Source: Planctomycetaceae bacterium UBA6894 (GTDB lineage Bacteria > Planctomycetota > Planctomycetia > Gemmatales > Gemmataceae). Taken from it: a stretch of 38,580 nucleotides of DNA. Shown piece after piece: positions 8,140 to 16,147 of the stretch; positions within the stretch are counted from its first letter, which is position 1; every line of letters starts with the position of its first letter. A model generated the notes under the pieces. The model saw only the letters and a program-made list of their open reading frames with translations, was not told where the DNA came from and did not search any database. The DNA is taken from positions 1 to 38,580 of the forward strand of contig DKBS01000027.1 in NCBI GenBank assembly GCA_002451275.1, read 5' to 3'. The position numbers were made by a program, and so were the translations under genes.

Positions 8140-8155
8140 GGGGCCGGCCGGCCCC
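8140..8155. repeat. 16-bp perfect GC palindrome between rpoD and the zinc-ribbon gene
   Basis: GGGGCCGGCCGGCCCC is fully self-complementary and lies in the 99-bp gap after rpoD. On the minus-strand transcript it would form a very stable stem with little loop, and nearby CGGCCCC/GGGGCCG copies could extend or rearrange it. No T-run follows. It may be an RNA-processing or attenuating element that sets rpoD against its downstream gene, or simply GC-rich spacer. Confidence 0.45.
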
Positions 8156-8186
8156 AGGCACGGCCCCCTGTGACGGAGACCGCGCC

Positions 8187-9962
8187 TTAGCGGCGCAGCA
8201 TGCCTTCGACGAATCCCTCAAGCTGCCGGCTGCGGACCGGATGTTGCAGCTTGCGGACCGCTTTTGCCTCGATCTGGCGGACGCGCTCGCGCGTCACCTT
8301 GAAGATTCGGCCCACTTCTTCCAGCGTGTAGCTGTAGCCGTCGCCCAGTCCGTAGCGCAGCTTGATGATCTCGCGCTCGCGGTAGGTCAGGGTCTTCAGC
8401 ACTTGGTCGATCTTGTCCTTCAGCATCTCCGAGCTGGCGGCCGCCACCGGCGAATCGATCGAGTTGTCCTCGAGGAAATCGCCAAAGTAGCTGTCCTCGC
8501 TCTCGCCGACCGGACGGTCCAGCGAGATCGGCTGCCGGCTGATCTTCAGCACCCGGCGGGTTTCCTCCACCGAAAGGCCGGCCGCCTTGGCGGTCTCCTC
8601 CACTGTGGGCTCGCGGCCGATTTCCTGCAGCAGCTTTTTCGAGATGTTGCGCAGCTTCGACATCGTCTCGATCATGTGGACCGGGATGCGGATGGTGCGG
8701 GCCTGGTCCGCGATGGCGCGTGTGATGGCCTGGCGAATCCACCAGGTGGCATAGGTGCTGAACTTGTAGCCGCGGCGGTACTCGTACTTGTCCACCGCGC
8801 GCATCAGGCCCGTGTTGCCCTCCTGGATCAGGTCCAGGAAACTGAGGCCCCGGTTGCGGTATTTCTTGGCGATTGAGACCACCAGACGCAGGTTGCCGCC
8901 CGACAGGTCCCGCTTGGCCTGCTCGTATTCCAGGTAACGCCTCTTGGCGCTTTCCACGCGCATCTGCAGGATGTGCGGCTCTTCCAGCACATGCATCAGG
9001 TAGTCGCGCAGTTCCTTCTCATAGCCCTGCAGATCCTCGAATTCCGACGGGTCGTCGCGCTCGCGCATGCGGGCGATGATGCGCTCCAGTTCCATCATCC
9101 GGCGCGAGATCTGCTCCAGCTTGCGCAGCAGCGGCTGGATGCGCTGGGTGCGGATGGAGAGTTCCTCGACCAAGGTCACCGACTTGTACCGGCGCAGGCG
9201 CAGGGACCGCCTCAGTGCCAGCTTGGCGCGGGGATCCTCCTCCTCGAGGTACCGGCCGAAGTCCCTTTGGTTCTGGTCCAGGAGGCGCTCCAGGGTCCGC
9301 AGGTTGTGCGGCATGCGCTGGAGGATCTTGTCTTTCTCCAGGTTTTCCGTGAGCGACACTTTCACGGTCCGGTCGAAGGGCAGCTCCCCGGTGTGCACCT
9401 TCCGCAGGGTGTCCACCACCTGCTGCATCACGCCGTCCACCTCGAGCACTTTCGAGCGGAAGCGGCGGCGGGTGATCTCGATCTTTTTGGCCAGCGAGAT
9501 TTCCTGCTCGCGCTTCAGCAGGGGAATCTCACCCATCTGGGTCAGGTACATGCGCACCGGGTCGTCCACCCGGCGGCCGTCATCGTCGTCGAAGAAGGTG
9601 ACCTCGTCGCTCACCGAGACTTCTTCCGCAGGACGACCGTCGCGCTCCTCCGCCTCGGTGTCGTCGATCAGCTCGATCCCCTGTTCCTCCAAGTTGATGA
9701 GCAGCTTGTCCAGCTTGTCGGGGCTGGCGTCCTCCTCCGGGAGCACCTCGTTGATCTGGCCGTAGGTCAGGTAGCCCTTCTCCTTGCCCTGCTCGATGAG
9801 CTGGCGCAGGGCCTCGTGCATTTTTTCGGGTTCGGGCGCGGTCACCGTCCTGGCCGGGGCGGCTGCCTCGCGGGCCTTGGGGCGAGCCTCGACTGCGGGA
9901 GGCGCCTTGGCGACGGATTTGGCGGCTTGCTTGGTGTTTTTCACGGTTGCGGTCTTCTTCAT
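8187..9962 (-). CDS. rpoD: RNA polymerase primary sigma factor (sigma-70)
   Basis: A 591-aa housekeeping sigma factor. After a Lys/Ala/Pro-rich tail (1-46) come region 1.1 (about 47-105), region 1.2 with DDPVRMYLTQMG (133-144), a non-conserved helical insert, and region 2 with NLRLVVSIAKKYRNRG. Region 2 continues into FSTYATWWIRQAITRAIADQ, the -10 recognition and melting helix. Region 3 contains 'IRIPVHMIETM'. Region 4 (about 525-591) has LTYREREIIKLRYGLGDG and the -35 helix VTRERVRQIEAKAVRKL. Presence of region 1.1 and full length mark it as the primary, not an alternative, factor. The start overlaps the dnaG stop by 4 bp (ATGA), the classic macromolecular-synthesis operon order, though no rpsU precedes dnaG here. 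Confidence 0.97.
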   Translation of the reverse strand: MKKTATVKNTKQAAKSVAKAPPAVEARPKAREAAAPARTVTAPEPEKMHEALRQLIEQGKEKGYLTYGQINEVLPEEDASPDKLDKLLINLEEQGIELIDDTEAEERDGRPAEEVSVSDEVTFFDDDDGRRVDDPVRMYLTQMGEIPLLKREQEISLAKKIEITRRRFRSKVLEVDGVMQQVVDTLRKVHTGELPFDRTVKVSLTENLEKDKILQRMPHNLRTLERLLDQNQRDFGRYLEEEDPRAKLALRRSLRLRRYKSVTLVEELSIRTQRIQPLLRKLEQISRRMMELERIIARMRERDDPSEFEDLQGYEKELRDYLMHVLEEPHILQMRVESAKRRYLEYEQAKRDLSGGNLRLVVSIAKKYRNRGLSFLDLIQEGNTGLMRAVDKYEYRRGYKFSTYATWWIRQAITRAIADQARTIRIPVHMIETMSKLRNISKKLLQEIGREPTVEETAKAAGLSVEETRRVLKISRQPISLDRPVGESEDSYFGDFLEDNSIDSPVAAASSEMLKDKIDQVLKTLTYREREIIKLRYGLGDGYSYTLEEVGRIFKVTRERVRQIEAKAVRKLQHPVRSRQLEGFVEGMLRR

Positions 9963-11755
9963 GGTTTCAGTGCTCCCCGCGCGGATTCCTGGAGGCGTCT
10001 CAGCACCTCAAGCGCAGCTTCGTGGTCGCCCGCATGGGCGAGACGACCCAACTCCTCGCGCACAATGGCGCTTTTCACGCGGCTGTTGCGCCGCGTCATG
10101 CCATCGACCAATCCCTCGAACCACTCGCGTGGCTCGGGGTTGCTCTGGCCCATGTCTCCCAGTCGCAGGACCATGGCGTACATCTGGTGGCTCAGGGTGG
10201 GCCGGAGGCCCTCGGGGCCTGGTGTCTGCCCCGTCCGCAAAAGCCCCAAAAGCGCCTCGTAAAGTCCCTTGACAACCGGGTGGGTGAAACAGGCGGGCTC
10301 CACGCTGGAGGCGGCCTCCTCGACCCACTCCGGGTGACTCACCAGCGCCGCCAGCATCTCGCGCTCGATGAGCGGCATCGATGCCTCGTCGATCGGCGGC
10401 TCACCCGATGCCGTTGCGGCCCGCGCCTCGCGTCGGTCCGGCACGCGGGGCGCCTTTGCCAATTCCTGCTTGCGTTGCCATAAAGTCTCCTCCCTGAGAC
10501 CCAACCTGCGCGCCAGCCTGCCAACCAGCAGTTCGCGCTTCACGCTGGCGGCGGACCCTGCGGTGCCGCCGTCTCCCAGCAGTCCCAGCACCCGGTCCAA
10601 TCCGGCCTGGGACATTCCCACCCGATCCTCAATTCCCGGCGGGAACCACTTGTCCATCGCCACGGTCAAGGCGTCCCTTGCTTCCTCCAGCGCCTTGTAC
10701 AGGGGCGCGGGGCCCTCGTTCAGCAGCCAGTCGCAGGGATCCAGTCCCTGGGGCAGCCGGGCGACACGCAATTCCATCTCCTGCTGGGCGAACAGGCTCA
10801 GGGCGCGCTCCACGCCCCCGTCGCCGCCGGCGTCCGCGTCAAACACCAGGACCACCTGCGAGGTGTGCCGGCGCAGTTGGCTTAGATGCCGGTGGTTCAG
10901 CGCGGTGCCCATGGTCGCCACCACATTGCCGATGCCCTGCTGGTGCGCCATCAGCACATCGGTGTAGCCTTCCATCACCGCCAGAAATCCCCGTTTCTTG
11001 GCTTCCTCGCGTGCAAGGTCCAACCCGAAAAGCTGCTCGCTTTTGGTGAAAAGAGCGGAATCGGTCGAGTTGTAATATTTGGGGGCCCGTTCGGCGGTGG
11101 GCGTTCCGGGAAGGACCCGCCCGCCAAATCCCACCGTTTGTCCGCGGGGATTGCGGATGGGGAAAATCACCCGTTCCCGGAAGCGGTCGAACAGGCGCTC
11201 GTCATGCCGGCCGAGGATGCCGAGGGTGCCCAGCAATTCCAGATCCAGGCCCTCGCGTTGGGCCCGACGCAGCAGCCAATCGCCACCCGGCGGCGCCCAG
11301 CCCACACCGAAGGTGCGCAGGGTTTGCTCCTCAAGGCCGCGGTCTTCCAGGTAATCCCTGGCGCCTTTGCCGACCAACCGGTCCCACAGGGCTTCCTGAA
11401 ACTGTTTTTGCGCCCAGTCACAGGCTTCCAGAAGCTTTGCCTTGTGGGCGGATTGCGCGGAATCCTCGCTGTCGCGCCAGGCAATCCCGGCGCGACGGGC
11501 CAGCAAGTCCATCGCCTCCATGAAATCGAGGCGCTCGATCCGCTGGACGAAACTGATCACGTCTCCGTATTCCCCGCACGACCAGCAACGGTAGCGCTGG
11601 CGATCGGGATCCACATCGAAGGAGGGGCGTCGATCATCATGAAAGGGGCACAGAGACTTGAAGACCCGTCCGGTCTGCCGCAGGGTCAAATAACCCCCGA
11701 CGACATCGACGATGTCGTTGGCGGTTTTGACGCGCTGGACAGCATCCTGAATCAC
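9959..11755 (-). CDS. dnaG: DNA primase
   Basis: A 598-aa primase that makes RNA primers for replication forks. The N-terminal CHC2 zinc finger has C36/H39 (CPFH) and C57/C60 (CWSC). The catalytic core carries the Toprim fold with MEGYTDVLMAHQQG (the acidic Glu motif) and VFDADAGGDGG (the DxD motif) in the middle of the protein. The C-terminal third is helical, matching the helicase-interacting domain. The start is GTG at 11755, preceded by a GGGGGGA tract about 7 bases upstream; an in-frame TAG soon upstream rules out a longer form. It is the first gene of the dnaG-rpoD unit and overlaps rpoD by 4 bp. Confidence 0.96.
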   Translation of the reverse strand: MIQDAVQRVKTANDIVDVVGGYLTLRQTGRVFKSLCPFHDDRRPSFDVDPDRQRYRCWSCGEYGDVISFVQRIERLDFMEAMDLLARRAGIAWRDSEDSAQSAHKAKLLEACDWAQKQFQEALWDRLVGKGARDYLEDRGLEEQTLRTFGVGWAPPGGDWLLRRAQREGLDLELLGTLGILGRHDERLFDRFRERVIFPIRNPRGQTVGFGGRVLPGTPTAERAPKYYNSTDSALFTKSEQLFGLDLAREEAKKRGFLAVMEGYTDVLMAHQQGIGNVVATMGTALNHRHLSQLRRHTSQVVLVFDADAGGDGGVERALSLFAQQEMELRVARLPQGLDPCDWLLNEGPAPLYKALEEARDALTVAMDKWFPPGIEDRVGMSQAGLDRVLGLLGDGGTAGSAASVKRELLVGRLARRLGLREETLWQRKQELAKAPRVPDRREARAATASGEPPIDEASMPLIEREMLAALVSHPEWVEEAASSVEPACFTHPVVKGLYEALLGLLRTGQTPGPEGLRPTLSHQMYAMVLRLGDMGQSNPEPREWFEGLVDGMTRRNSRVKSAIVREELGRLAHAGDHEAALEVLRRLQESARGALKP

Positions 11756-11982
11756 AGGATCTTCCCCCCTGGGCTACCCCCACGCCGACTGGGGGATGGC
11801 GTCTTACCGTTTGCCGGGAACCGGACGAATCGCTAATGCGACACAGCCGTGCTCACAGGGCAGGTAGCTGGTGGGATTCTGAAAGGCTAGGCTATCTCGT
11901 GTTGTCCAAGGTGGCCAAGCAGTTAGCTCGGATCCTTGGGCAGCTAAGGCCGCCGATCCTCCCTGATCCATCCATTTACCCG

Positions 11983-12004
11983 GGGCCAGGCTCTGTCCTG
12001 GCCC
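11983..12004. other. Strong 8-bp hairpin in the dnaG upstream region
   Basis: GGGCCAGG (11983-11990) pairs perfectly with CCTGGCCC (11997-12004) around the loop CTCTGT. No T-run follows on either strand, so it is not a standard terminator. It could be part of an unrecognised structured RNA or a protein-binding dyad. Confidence 0.4.
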
Positions 12005-12161
12005 TGAGCACCGCCCTCCTGGCGTTGCCTTGTTTTGGATCGTAGGTGCCCTCAGAAAACCTGTCAACCCTCCGCAGCTGTAAGCCTTTTCCCCCCAAAC
12101 AGTTGAATCCGAATCTTGCCGGTCCGGGGGTTTGCCCGGTTTGGGAAAACCTTGATTTCAG

Positions 12162-12212
12162 CAGGCCGCTTTTGCCGATCAACCCTGTGGCGTGCGCACC
12201 AATAGCGGCCTG
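12162..12212 (+). promoter_or_regulatory. Nested stem in the leader of the thioredoxin-fold gene
   Basis: CAGGCCGC (12162-12169) is complementary to GCGGCCTG (12205-12212), and the 35-nt space between them contains a perfect 8-bp palindrome GTGCGCAC (12192-12199). The structure ends about 53 bp before the start codon at 12266. It may fold in the mRNA leader. It matches no riboswitch family I know. Confidence 0.3.
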
Positions 12213-12265
12213 GGAAGGCTACCCGTCGCACTGGTATTTCAACCTTCGCTTGAAGGATCGGCCCG

Positions 12266-14200
12266 ATGAACCTGCGTCAATCCGCTCCTGCCGGCAAAAG
12301 CACAAACTCCAAGGTCCGGACCTTCCGGGCCGGGTGGATCCGCGCCTGTGCCCTGGGCGCGGTCTTGGCCGGTGGAACCTGCCTGAACGCGGCACCTCCC
12401 ACCCCTGTTGAAATTCTACAGTTCAAACCCAAGCAAGAGGGAATTTCCGCCTCCATGCCCAAGTCGGGGGAGGAGGCTTCCTGCAAGGTGGAGCTCATCA
12501 AGGGGCAGGACAAAGGCAGCGGTTGGTTGCTGCGGGATACCTCCGGTCAGCCGCTCCGCCGGTTTTTTGACACCAATGACGACAACAAAAGCGATGTGCG
12601 TAGTTTTTATCAGGATGGTGTGGAGATATATCGGGAGATTGACTCGAACTTTGATGGCACCACCGACCAATACCGCTGGTTCAACTCCGCTGGCAGTCGT
12701 TGGGGGGTGGACGCCAATGGCGATGGAACCATCGATACCTGGCAGGTGATCAGCCCGGAGGAACTGTCGCAGGAGCTGGTCCGCGCCCTGGCCGCCCGTG
12801 ACCAGAACCGTTTCAGCGCACTGTTGCTGAATGCCAACGACCTGAAGCAGATGGGATTGAACCCGGAAAAGTCCGGGGTTTGGGCCGACAAGGTTGCGGG
12901 TGCCACCGGCCGCTTTGGCCAGGTTTCCGGGAAACTCCCGGCGGCCAACATGGCTTGGCTACACCTGGAACTGGGTGTGCCCCAATGTCTGCCAGCCGAT
13001 CAGATTGGCAGTCGCTATGACCTGATCCGACACCGTCGCGGCACGGTGCTGCTCGACCTGGGAGGTAAAACCGACTGGTTGCAAACCGGTGAACTGGTTC
13101 AGGTGGGGGCCGCCTGGAGGGTGGTGGAAGGCCCCTCCCTCGGGGCCTTGACCGAGGAAGATCCCACCACCACGGCTGGCACCCGGCCCCTGGGCAAACT
13201 GGACTTCGACAAGGATCCCGATCTTCGCAAGATGGTGGAGGATCTGGGGGCACTGGACCGCCAGATGGCCCAGGGCAACCCCACCCCCAAGCAGCACATG
13301 AGCCGGGCGGACCAACTGGCCAAAATAGCCGGCAAGCTGAAACCCGAGGACCGGGACCCTTGGTTGCGGCAAATCGCGGACAGCCTTTCCTCCGCGGCGC
13401 AGGGACCCAACAACACCGGGGATCCGGCCGCCATGGGCCGTCTGGTCGAATTGGCCACGGAACTGGTGAAAGCCAATCCCGGAACGCCGCTGACAGGGTA
13501 TGTCGTTTTCCGCCAGATGCAGGCTGAATACTCCCTGCGCCTGATGAAGCCGGGAGAGGACTTTTCCAAGGTGCAGCAGGATTGGATAGGCAAGCTTAAC
13601 CAGTTTGTCACCACATATCCCACGGCCGACGACACGGCGGACGCCCTGATCCAGTTGGGAATGGTCAGTGAATTTATGGCCAAGCCCTCCGATGCGAAGA
13701 ATTGGTACCAGCAGGTCGGCAAAAACTTCGCGGGCAAACCCCAGGCCCAAAAGGCCTCGGGAGCCATCCGCCGGTTGAACAGCGATGGCCAACCCTATTC
13801 GCTGGCGGCCATCGGGCTGGATAATCCGGTCATGAGTTTCGATCTCGGCCAGTTGCAGGGCAAGGTGGTGGTAGTCTACTTCTGGGCGAGCTGGAACAAT
13901 CAGACGGTGGGCGATTTCGCCAAGCTGAAGCTCATCGCCGAGTCCTACAAGACAAAGGGCATGGAACTGGTGACAGTGAACTGTGACCAGACCGCGGCCG
14001 AGGGGCAGGCGGTGATGGCCCGCACCCCCATCCCGGGAATTCACCTCCACCAGCCGGGTGGGCTGGACGGCAAGCTTTGCACGGAATGGGGCCTCATGGT
14101 TCTGCCGCACCTGGTGGTGGTGGGCAAGGACGGCAAGGTGGTTAGTGGCAATGCCCAGTTGGCCACCCTGGAAGAGGATGTCAACAAACTCAGCAAATGA
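12266..14200 (+). CDS. Secreted thioredoxin-fold (TlpA/redoxin-like) protein with Ca-binding-type loops and no CxxC
   Basis: A 644-aa exported protein. The start has GAAGGA about 8 bases upstream, and a basic then hydrophobic signal occupies residues 1-42. Three DxNxDxxxD loops at 102-110, 126-134 and 149-157 resemble EF-hand/dockerin-type calcium loops. A helical middle region follows (about 300-510). The C-terminal domain (about 515-644) has the TlpA pattern: VVVYFWASW, then strands, helices and a cis-proline motif VLPHLVVV (P614). The active-site cysteines are replaced: the residues after W543 are NNQT (N544, T547) where C-x-x-C belongs. It therefore cannot do dithiol chemistry there; two other cysteines (C573, C605) are not in a redox motif. 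Probably a binding or structural protein of the periplasm. Confidence 0.8.
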   Translation: MNLRQSAPAGKSTNSKVRTFRAGWIRACALGAVLAGGTCLNAAPPTPVEILQFKPKQEGISASMPKSGEEASCKVELIKGQDKGSGWLLRDTSGQPLRRFFDTNDDNKSDVRSFYQDGVEIYREIDSNFDGTTDQYRWFNSAGSRWGVDANGDGTIDTWQVISPEELSQELVRALAARDQNRFSALLLNANDLKQMGLNPEKSGVWADKVAGATGRFGQVSGKLPAANMAWLHLELGVPQCLPADQIGSRYDLIRHRRGTVLLDLGGKTDWLQTGELVQVGAAWRVVEGPSLGALTEEDPTTTAGTRPLGKLDFDKDPDLRKMVEDLGALDRQMAQGNPTPKQHMSRADQLAKIAGKLKPEDRDPWLRQIADSLSSAAQGPNNTGDPAAMGRLVELATELVKANPGTPLTGYVVFRQMQAEYSLRLMKPGEDFSKVQQDWIGKLNQFVTTYPTADDTADALIQLGMVSEFMAKPSDAKNWYQQVGKNFAGKPQAQKASGAIRRLNSDGQPYSLAAIGLDNPVMSFDLGQLQGKVVVVYFWASWNNQTVGDFAKLKLIAESYKTKGMELVTVNCDQTAAEGQAVMARTPIPGIHLHQPGGLDGKLCTEWGLMVLPHLVVVGKDGKVVSGNAQLATLEEDVNKLSK

Positions 14201-14220
14201 CTTCCCCGGTTTCATTTAGG

Positions 14221-14259
14221 CGCCCCAACCGGACAAAACGGTTGGGGTGCTGTTTTTTT
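14221..14259 (+). terminator. Rho-independent terminator after the thioredoxin-fold gene
   Basis: CCCCAACCG (14223-14231) pairs perfectly with CGGTTGGGG (14239-14247) around a GACAAAA loop, followed by TGC and a run of seven T (14253-14259). It lies about 20 bases after the stop codon. Confidence 0.9.
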
Positions 14260-14291
14260 GGCAATGCATTATGGTCGGGCGAGCTGGGCGA

Positions 14292-14299
14292 GCTAGGAT
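14292..14299 (+). promoter_or_regulatory. Candidate -10 element for nadC-birA
   Basis: GCTAGGAT contains the hexamer TAGGAT, 70 bases before the nadC start and just after a terminator, where a promoter is needed. I see no good -35 hexamer at the normal spacing. It is one of several similar sites in this window. Confidence 0.3.
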
Positions 14300-14369
14300 A
14301 GGTCTAAGTTCGGCCTGAATCCTGAATACTTGGCCCTGTGACTTTCAGGGATGCAGTTGGAAGATTCAC

Positions 14370-15308
14370 ATGCCCGAGAACACCGCCAACGCTGCGACCA
14401 CATGGGGGCCCGTTGAAGAGGCAGCCGCCCGCCGTTTGATCACATTGGCCCTGGCCGAGGATCTCACCGCGCCGGATGGCCGCAGGGGGGATGTCACCTG
14501 CAAGGCCCTTGTCCCCGAAAAATTGGGGGGGCAGGCCGCGTTGGTTGCCAGGGCTCCAGGGGTTTTGGCAGGCTTGCCCGTGGTTTCCTTGGTCTTTGCC
14601 CAGCTCAACCCTTTGGTGAAAGTGGAGCCCCTCATTCAGGAAGGTGCCGCCCTCGCCCAAGGCATGCCGATCGCCCGGTTGCGTGGCCCCATGCGGGCGC
14701 TGCTCGAGGGGGAACGCACCGCATTGAACCTGCTCCAGCGCCTCAGCGGTGTGGCCACACTGGCCAAGCGCTATGCGGAGCAAATCGCCGACCTGCCTTG
14801 TGTGGTTCTCGACACCCGGAAGACAACCCCCGGCTGGCGGGTGCTTGAGAAATATGCCGTGCGCAGGGGCGGAGCCGCGAACCACCGCATGGGACTGGCG
14901 GATGGCATCCTGGTCAAGGACAACCACCTGGCCTGCTTGGCTGGCAAGATGCGTGCTGATCCCGCCACGGCCCAAAAAGCGGCCCAGAAGGCCAAGGAAT
15001 ACGCCAAGGCGCACCCGCCCCTGTCGGTCGAGGTCGAGGTGGAAACGCTCGACCAGTTGCGGGTGGTCCTTCCCGAGTCCCCCAATGTGGTGTTGCTCGA
15101 CAACATGACACCCGCCCTCGTGCGCGAGGCCGTGGCGTTGCGCAACCAGATGGCGCCCGGAGTGAAGCTGGAAGCATCCGGGGGCATCCGGCTGGAAAAC
15201 CTGCGCGAGTATGCGCTTGCCGGGGCGGACCGCATCAGCGTGGGGGCCATGACTCACCAGGCCACCGCTCTGGACATGGCTATCGACTTCATTCCGGATG
15301 TGAAATGA
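14370..15308 (+). CDS. nadC: Nicotinate-nucleotide pyrophosphorylase (carboxylating), quinolinate phosphoribosyltransferase
   Basis: A 312-aa enzyme that converts quinolinate and PRPP to nicotinate mononucleotide, CO2 and pyrophosphate, in de novo NAD synthesis. Conserved blocks are all present: the ERTALNLLQRLSG helix (114-126), DTRKTTPG (148-155), RRGGAANHRMGL (165-176) and KDNH (183-186), which bind quinolinate and the phosphoribosyl phosphates. The C-terminal ASGGI and 'RISVGAMTH' motifs close the barrel. An insert of about 20 residues around 192-212 (Ala/Lys-rich) is longer than in many homologues. It overlaps birA by 4 bp (ATGA). No nadA or nadB is seen in the window. Confidence 0.96.
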   Translation: MPENTANAATTWGPVEEAAARRLITLALAEDLTAPDGRRGDVTCKALVPEKLGGQAALVARAPGVLAGLPVVSLVFAQLNPLVKVEPLIQEGAALAQGMPIARLRGPMRALLEGERTALNLLQRLSGVATLAKRYAEQIADLPCVVLDTRKTTPGWRVLEKYAVRRGGAANHRMGLADGILVKDNHLACLAGKMRADPATAQKAAQKAKEYAKAHPPLSVEVEVETLDQLRVVLPESPNVVLLDNMTPALVREAVALRNQMAPGVKLEASGGIRLENLREYALAGADRISVGAMTHQATALDMAIDFIPDVK

Positions 15309-16135
15309 CCGGCAGGCCTTCCGGCTTTCCGGTTCCCGACCAGGTGCGGCTCCGCCCCGGCAGGCAGGTGGGGCACCGCGTCCACTGGCACGACTCGCTC
15401 GACAGCACCAATGAGCAGGCCCTTCGTCTGGCTGCCAGCCTTGCCGAGGAACCATCCCTGCACGGTGTGGCGATCACCGCCGGCAGTCAGCGCCATGGCC
15501 GCGGCCAGCATGGCCGGGTGTGGATGGCGCCTCCCCTTTCCAGCGTCCTGGTCAGCGTCTTGCTGGATCTGGATCCGGAGGCCAGCCGGCCGGCATTGCT
15601 CACCGCTTGGGCTGCGGTGGCCACCCGGGCGGCGGCAGCGCGGTGGCTGCCCCTGAAGCCCCGGATAAAGTGGCCCAACGACATCTACCTGTCCGATCGC
15701 AAGATCGCCGGCATCCTGGTTGAAAAGGGCCGGGGAACTGTGGTGGGGGTCGGGCTGAACATTTCCCAGACTGAGCAGGACTTCCTTGCAGCCGGCCTGG
15801 AACTGGGCGGGTCGCTGGCCATGTTCAATCGGGGCCTTATGCCCTCGCATGCGGAGGTGTTAGAGGGTTTGCTGGATTCGATGGATCACTACCTTCCCGC
15901 GATCCAGAGGGGGGAAACCCGGGAGCTTGAAGGCGAGTGGCGTGAGGGGCTGGGTTTGGTGGGAACACCGGTGCGGCTGGAAGCGGTGGGGCGGGTGGCC
16001 CTGGGCGTGGTGGAGGAAGTGACCTTCCGGCAGGTGGTGCTCGCGCAGGACGATGGCGCCCGGCGTCCTTTCACGCCCGAGGAGATCCTGCGGATTCATC
16101 CGCTGGGGGATTTCCTGAACGAGAGATATGCCTGA
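15305..16135 (+). CDS. birA: Biotin--[acetyl-CoA-carboxylase] ligase, monofunctional
   Basis: A 276-aa biotin protein ligase that activates biotin with ATP and transfers it to the carboxyl-carrier protein. DSTN (33-36) and the GSQRHGRGQHGR loop (60-71), the biotinyl-AMP binding loop, are clear, as is IKWPNDIYLSDRKIAGILVE (about 120-139) with the catalytic lysine. A small C-terminal SH3-like domain follows (about 225-276). There is no N-terminal helix-turn-helix, so it is not a repressor like E. coli BirA. The ATG overlaps the nadC stop, which suggests coupled expression of two cofactor enzymes. Confidence 0.94.
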   Translation: MTGRPSGFPVPDQVRLRPGRQVGHRVHWHDSLDSTNEQALRLAASLAEEPSLHGVAITAGSQRHGRGQHGRVWMAPPLSSVLVSVLLDLDPEASRPALLTAWAAVATRAAAARWLPLKPRIKWPNDIYLSDRKIAGILVEKGRGTVVGVGLNISQTEQDFLAAGLELGGSLAMFNRGLMPSHAEVLEGLLDSMDHYLPAIQRGETRELEGEWREGLGLVGTPVRLEAVGRVALGVVEEVTFRQVVLAQDDGARRPFTPEEILRIHPLGDFLNERYA

Positions 16136-16147
16136 AGGCCACGCTGA

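Larger units (their letters stand above)
11756..12265. other. 510-bp intergenic region with several inverted repeats, no gene recognised
   Basis: This is the longest gene-free stretch, between the divergent dnaG and the thioredoxin-fold gene. I see no convincing ORF and no match to tRNA, SRP RNA, RNase P, tmRNA or a known riboswitch. Structure is present: a hairpin GGGCCAGG/CCTGGCCC (11983-12004, 6-nt loop), a TTAGCT/AGCTAA pair near 11921-11947, and a nested stem at 12162-12212. A small structured RNA is possible, but nothing here identifies one. Confidence 0.4.

Noticed and set aside
8109..10483. Long plus-strand frames opposite rpoD and dnaG (up to 429 aa)
   Set aside because: They are antisense shadows caused by GC-rich codon bias. 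Neither has a signal, family motif or plausible start, and the minus-strand genes are unmistakable.
11756..12265. SRP, RNase P, tmRNA or riboswitch in the 510-bp gap
   Set aside because: I looked for their invariant motifs on both strands and found none; only unlabelled hairpins remain.
12959..14215. 418-aa minus-strand frame opposite the thioredoxin-fold gene
   Set aside because: Antisense shadow without motifs. The plus-strand gene has a signal and fold motifs and ends at a terminator.
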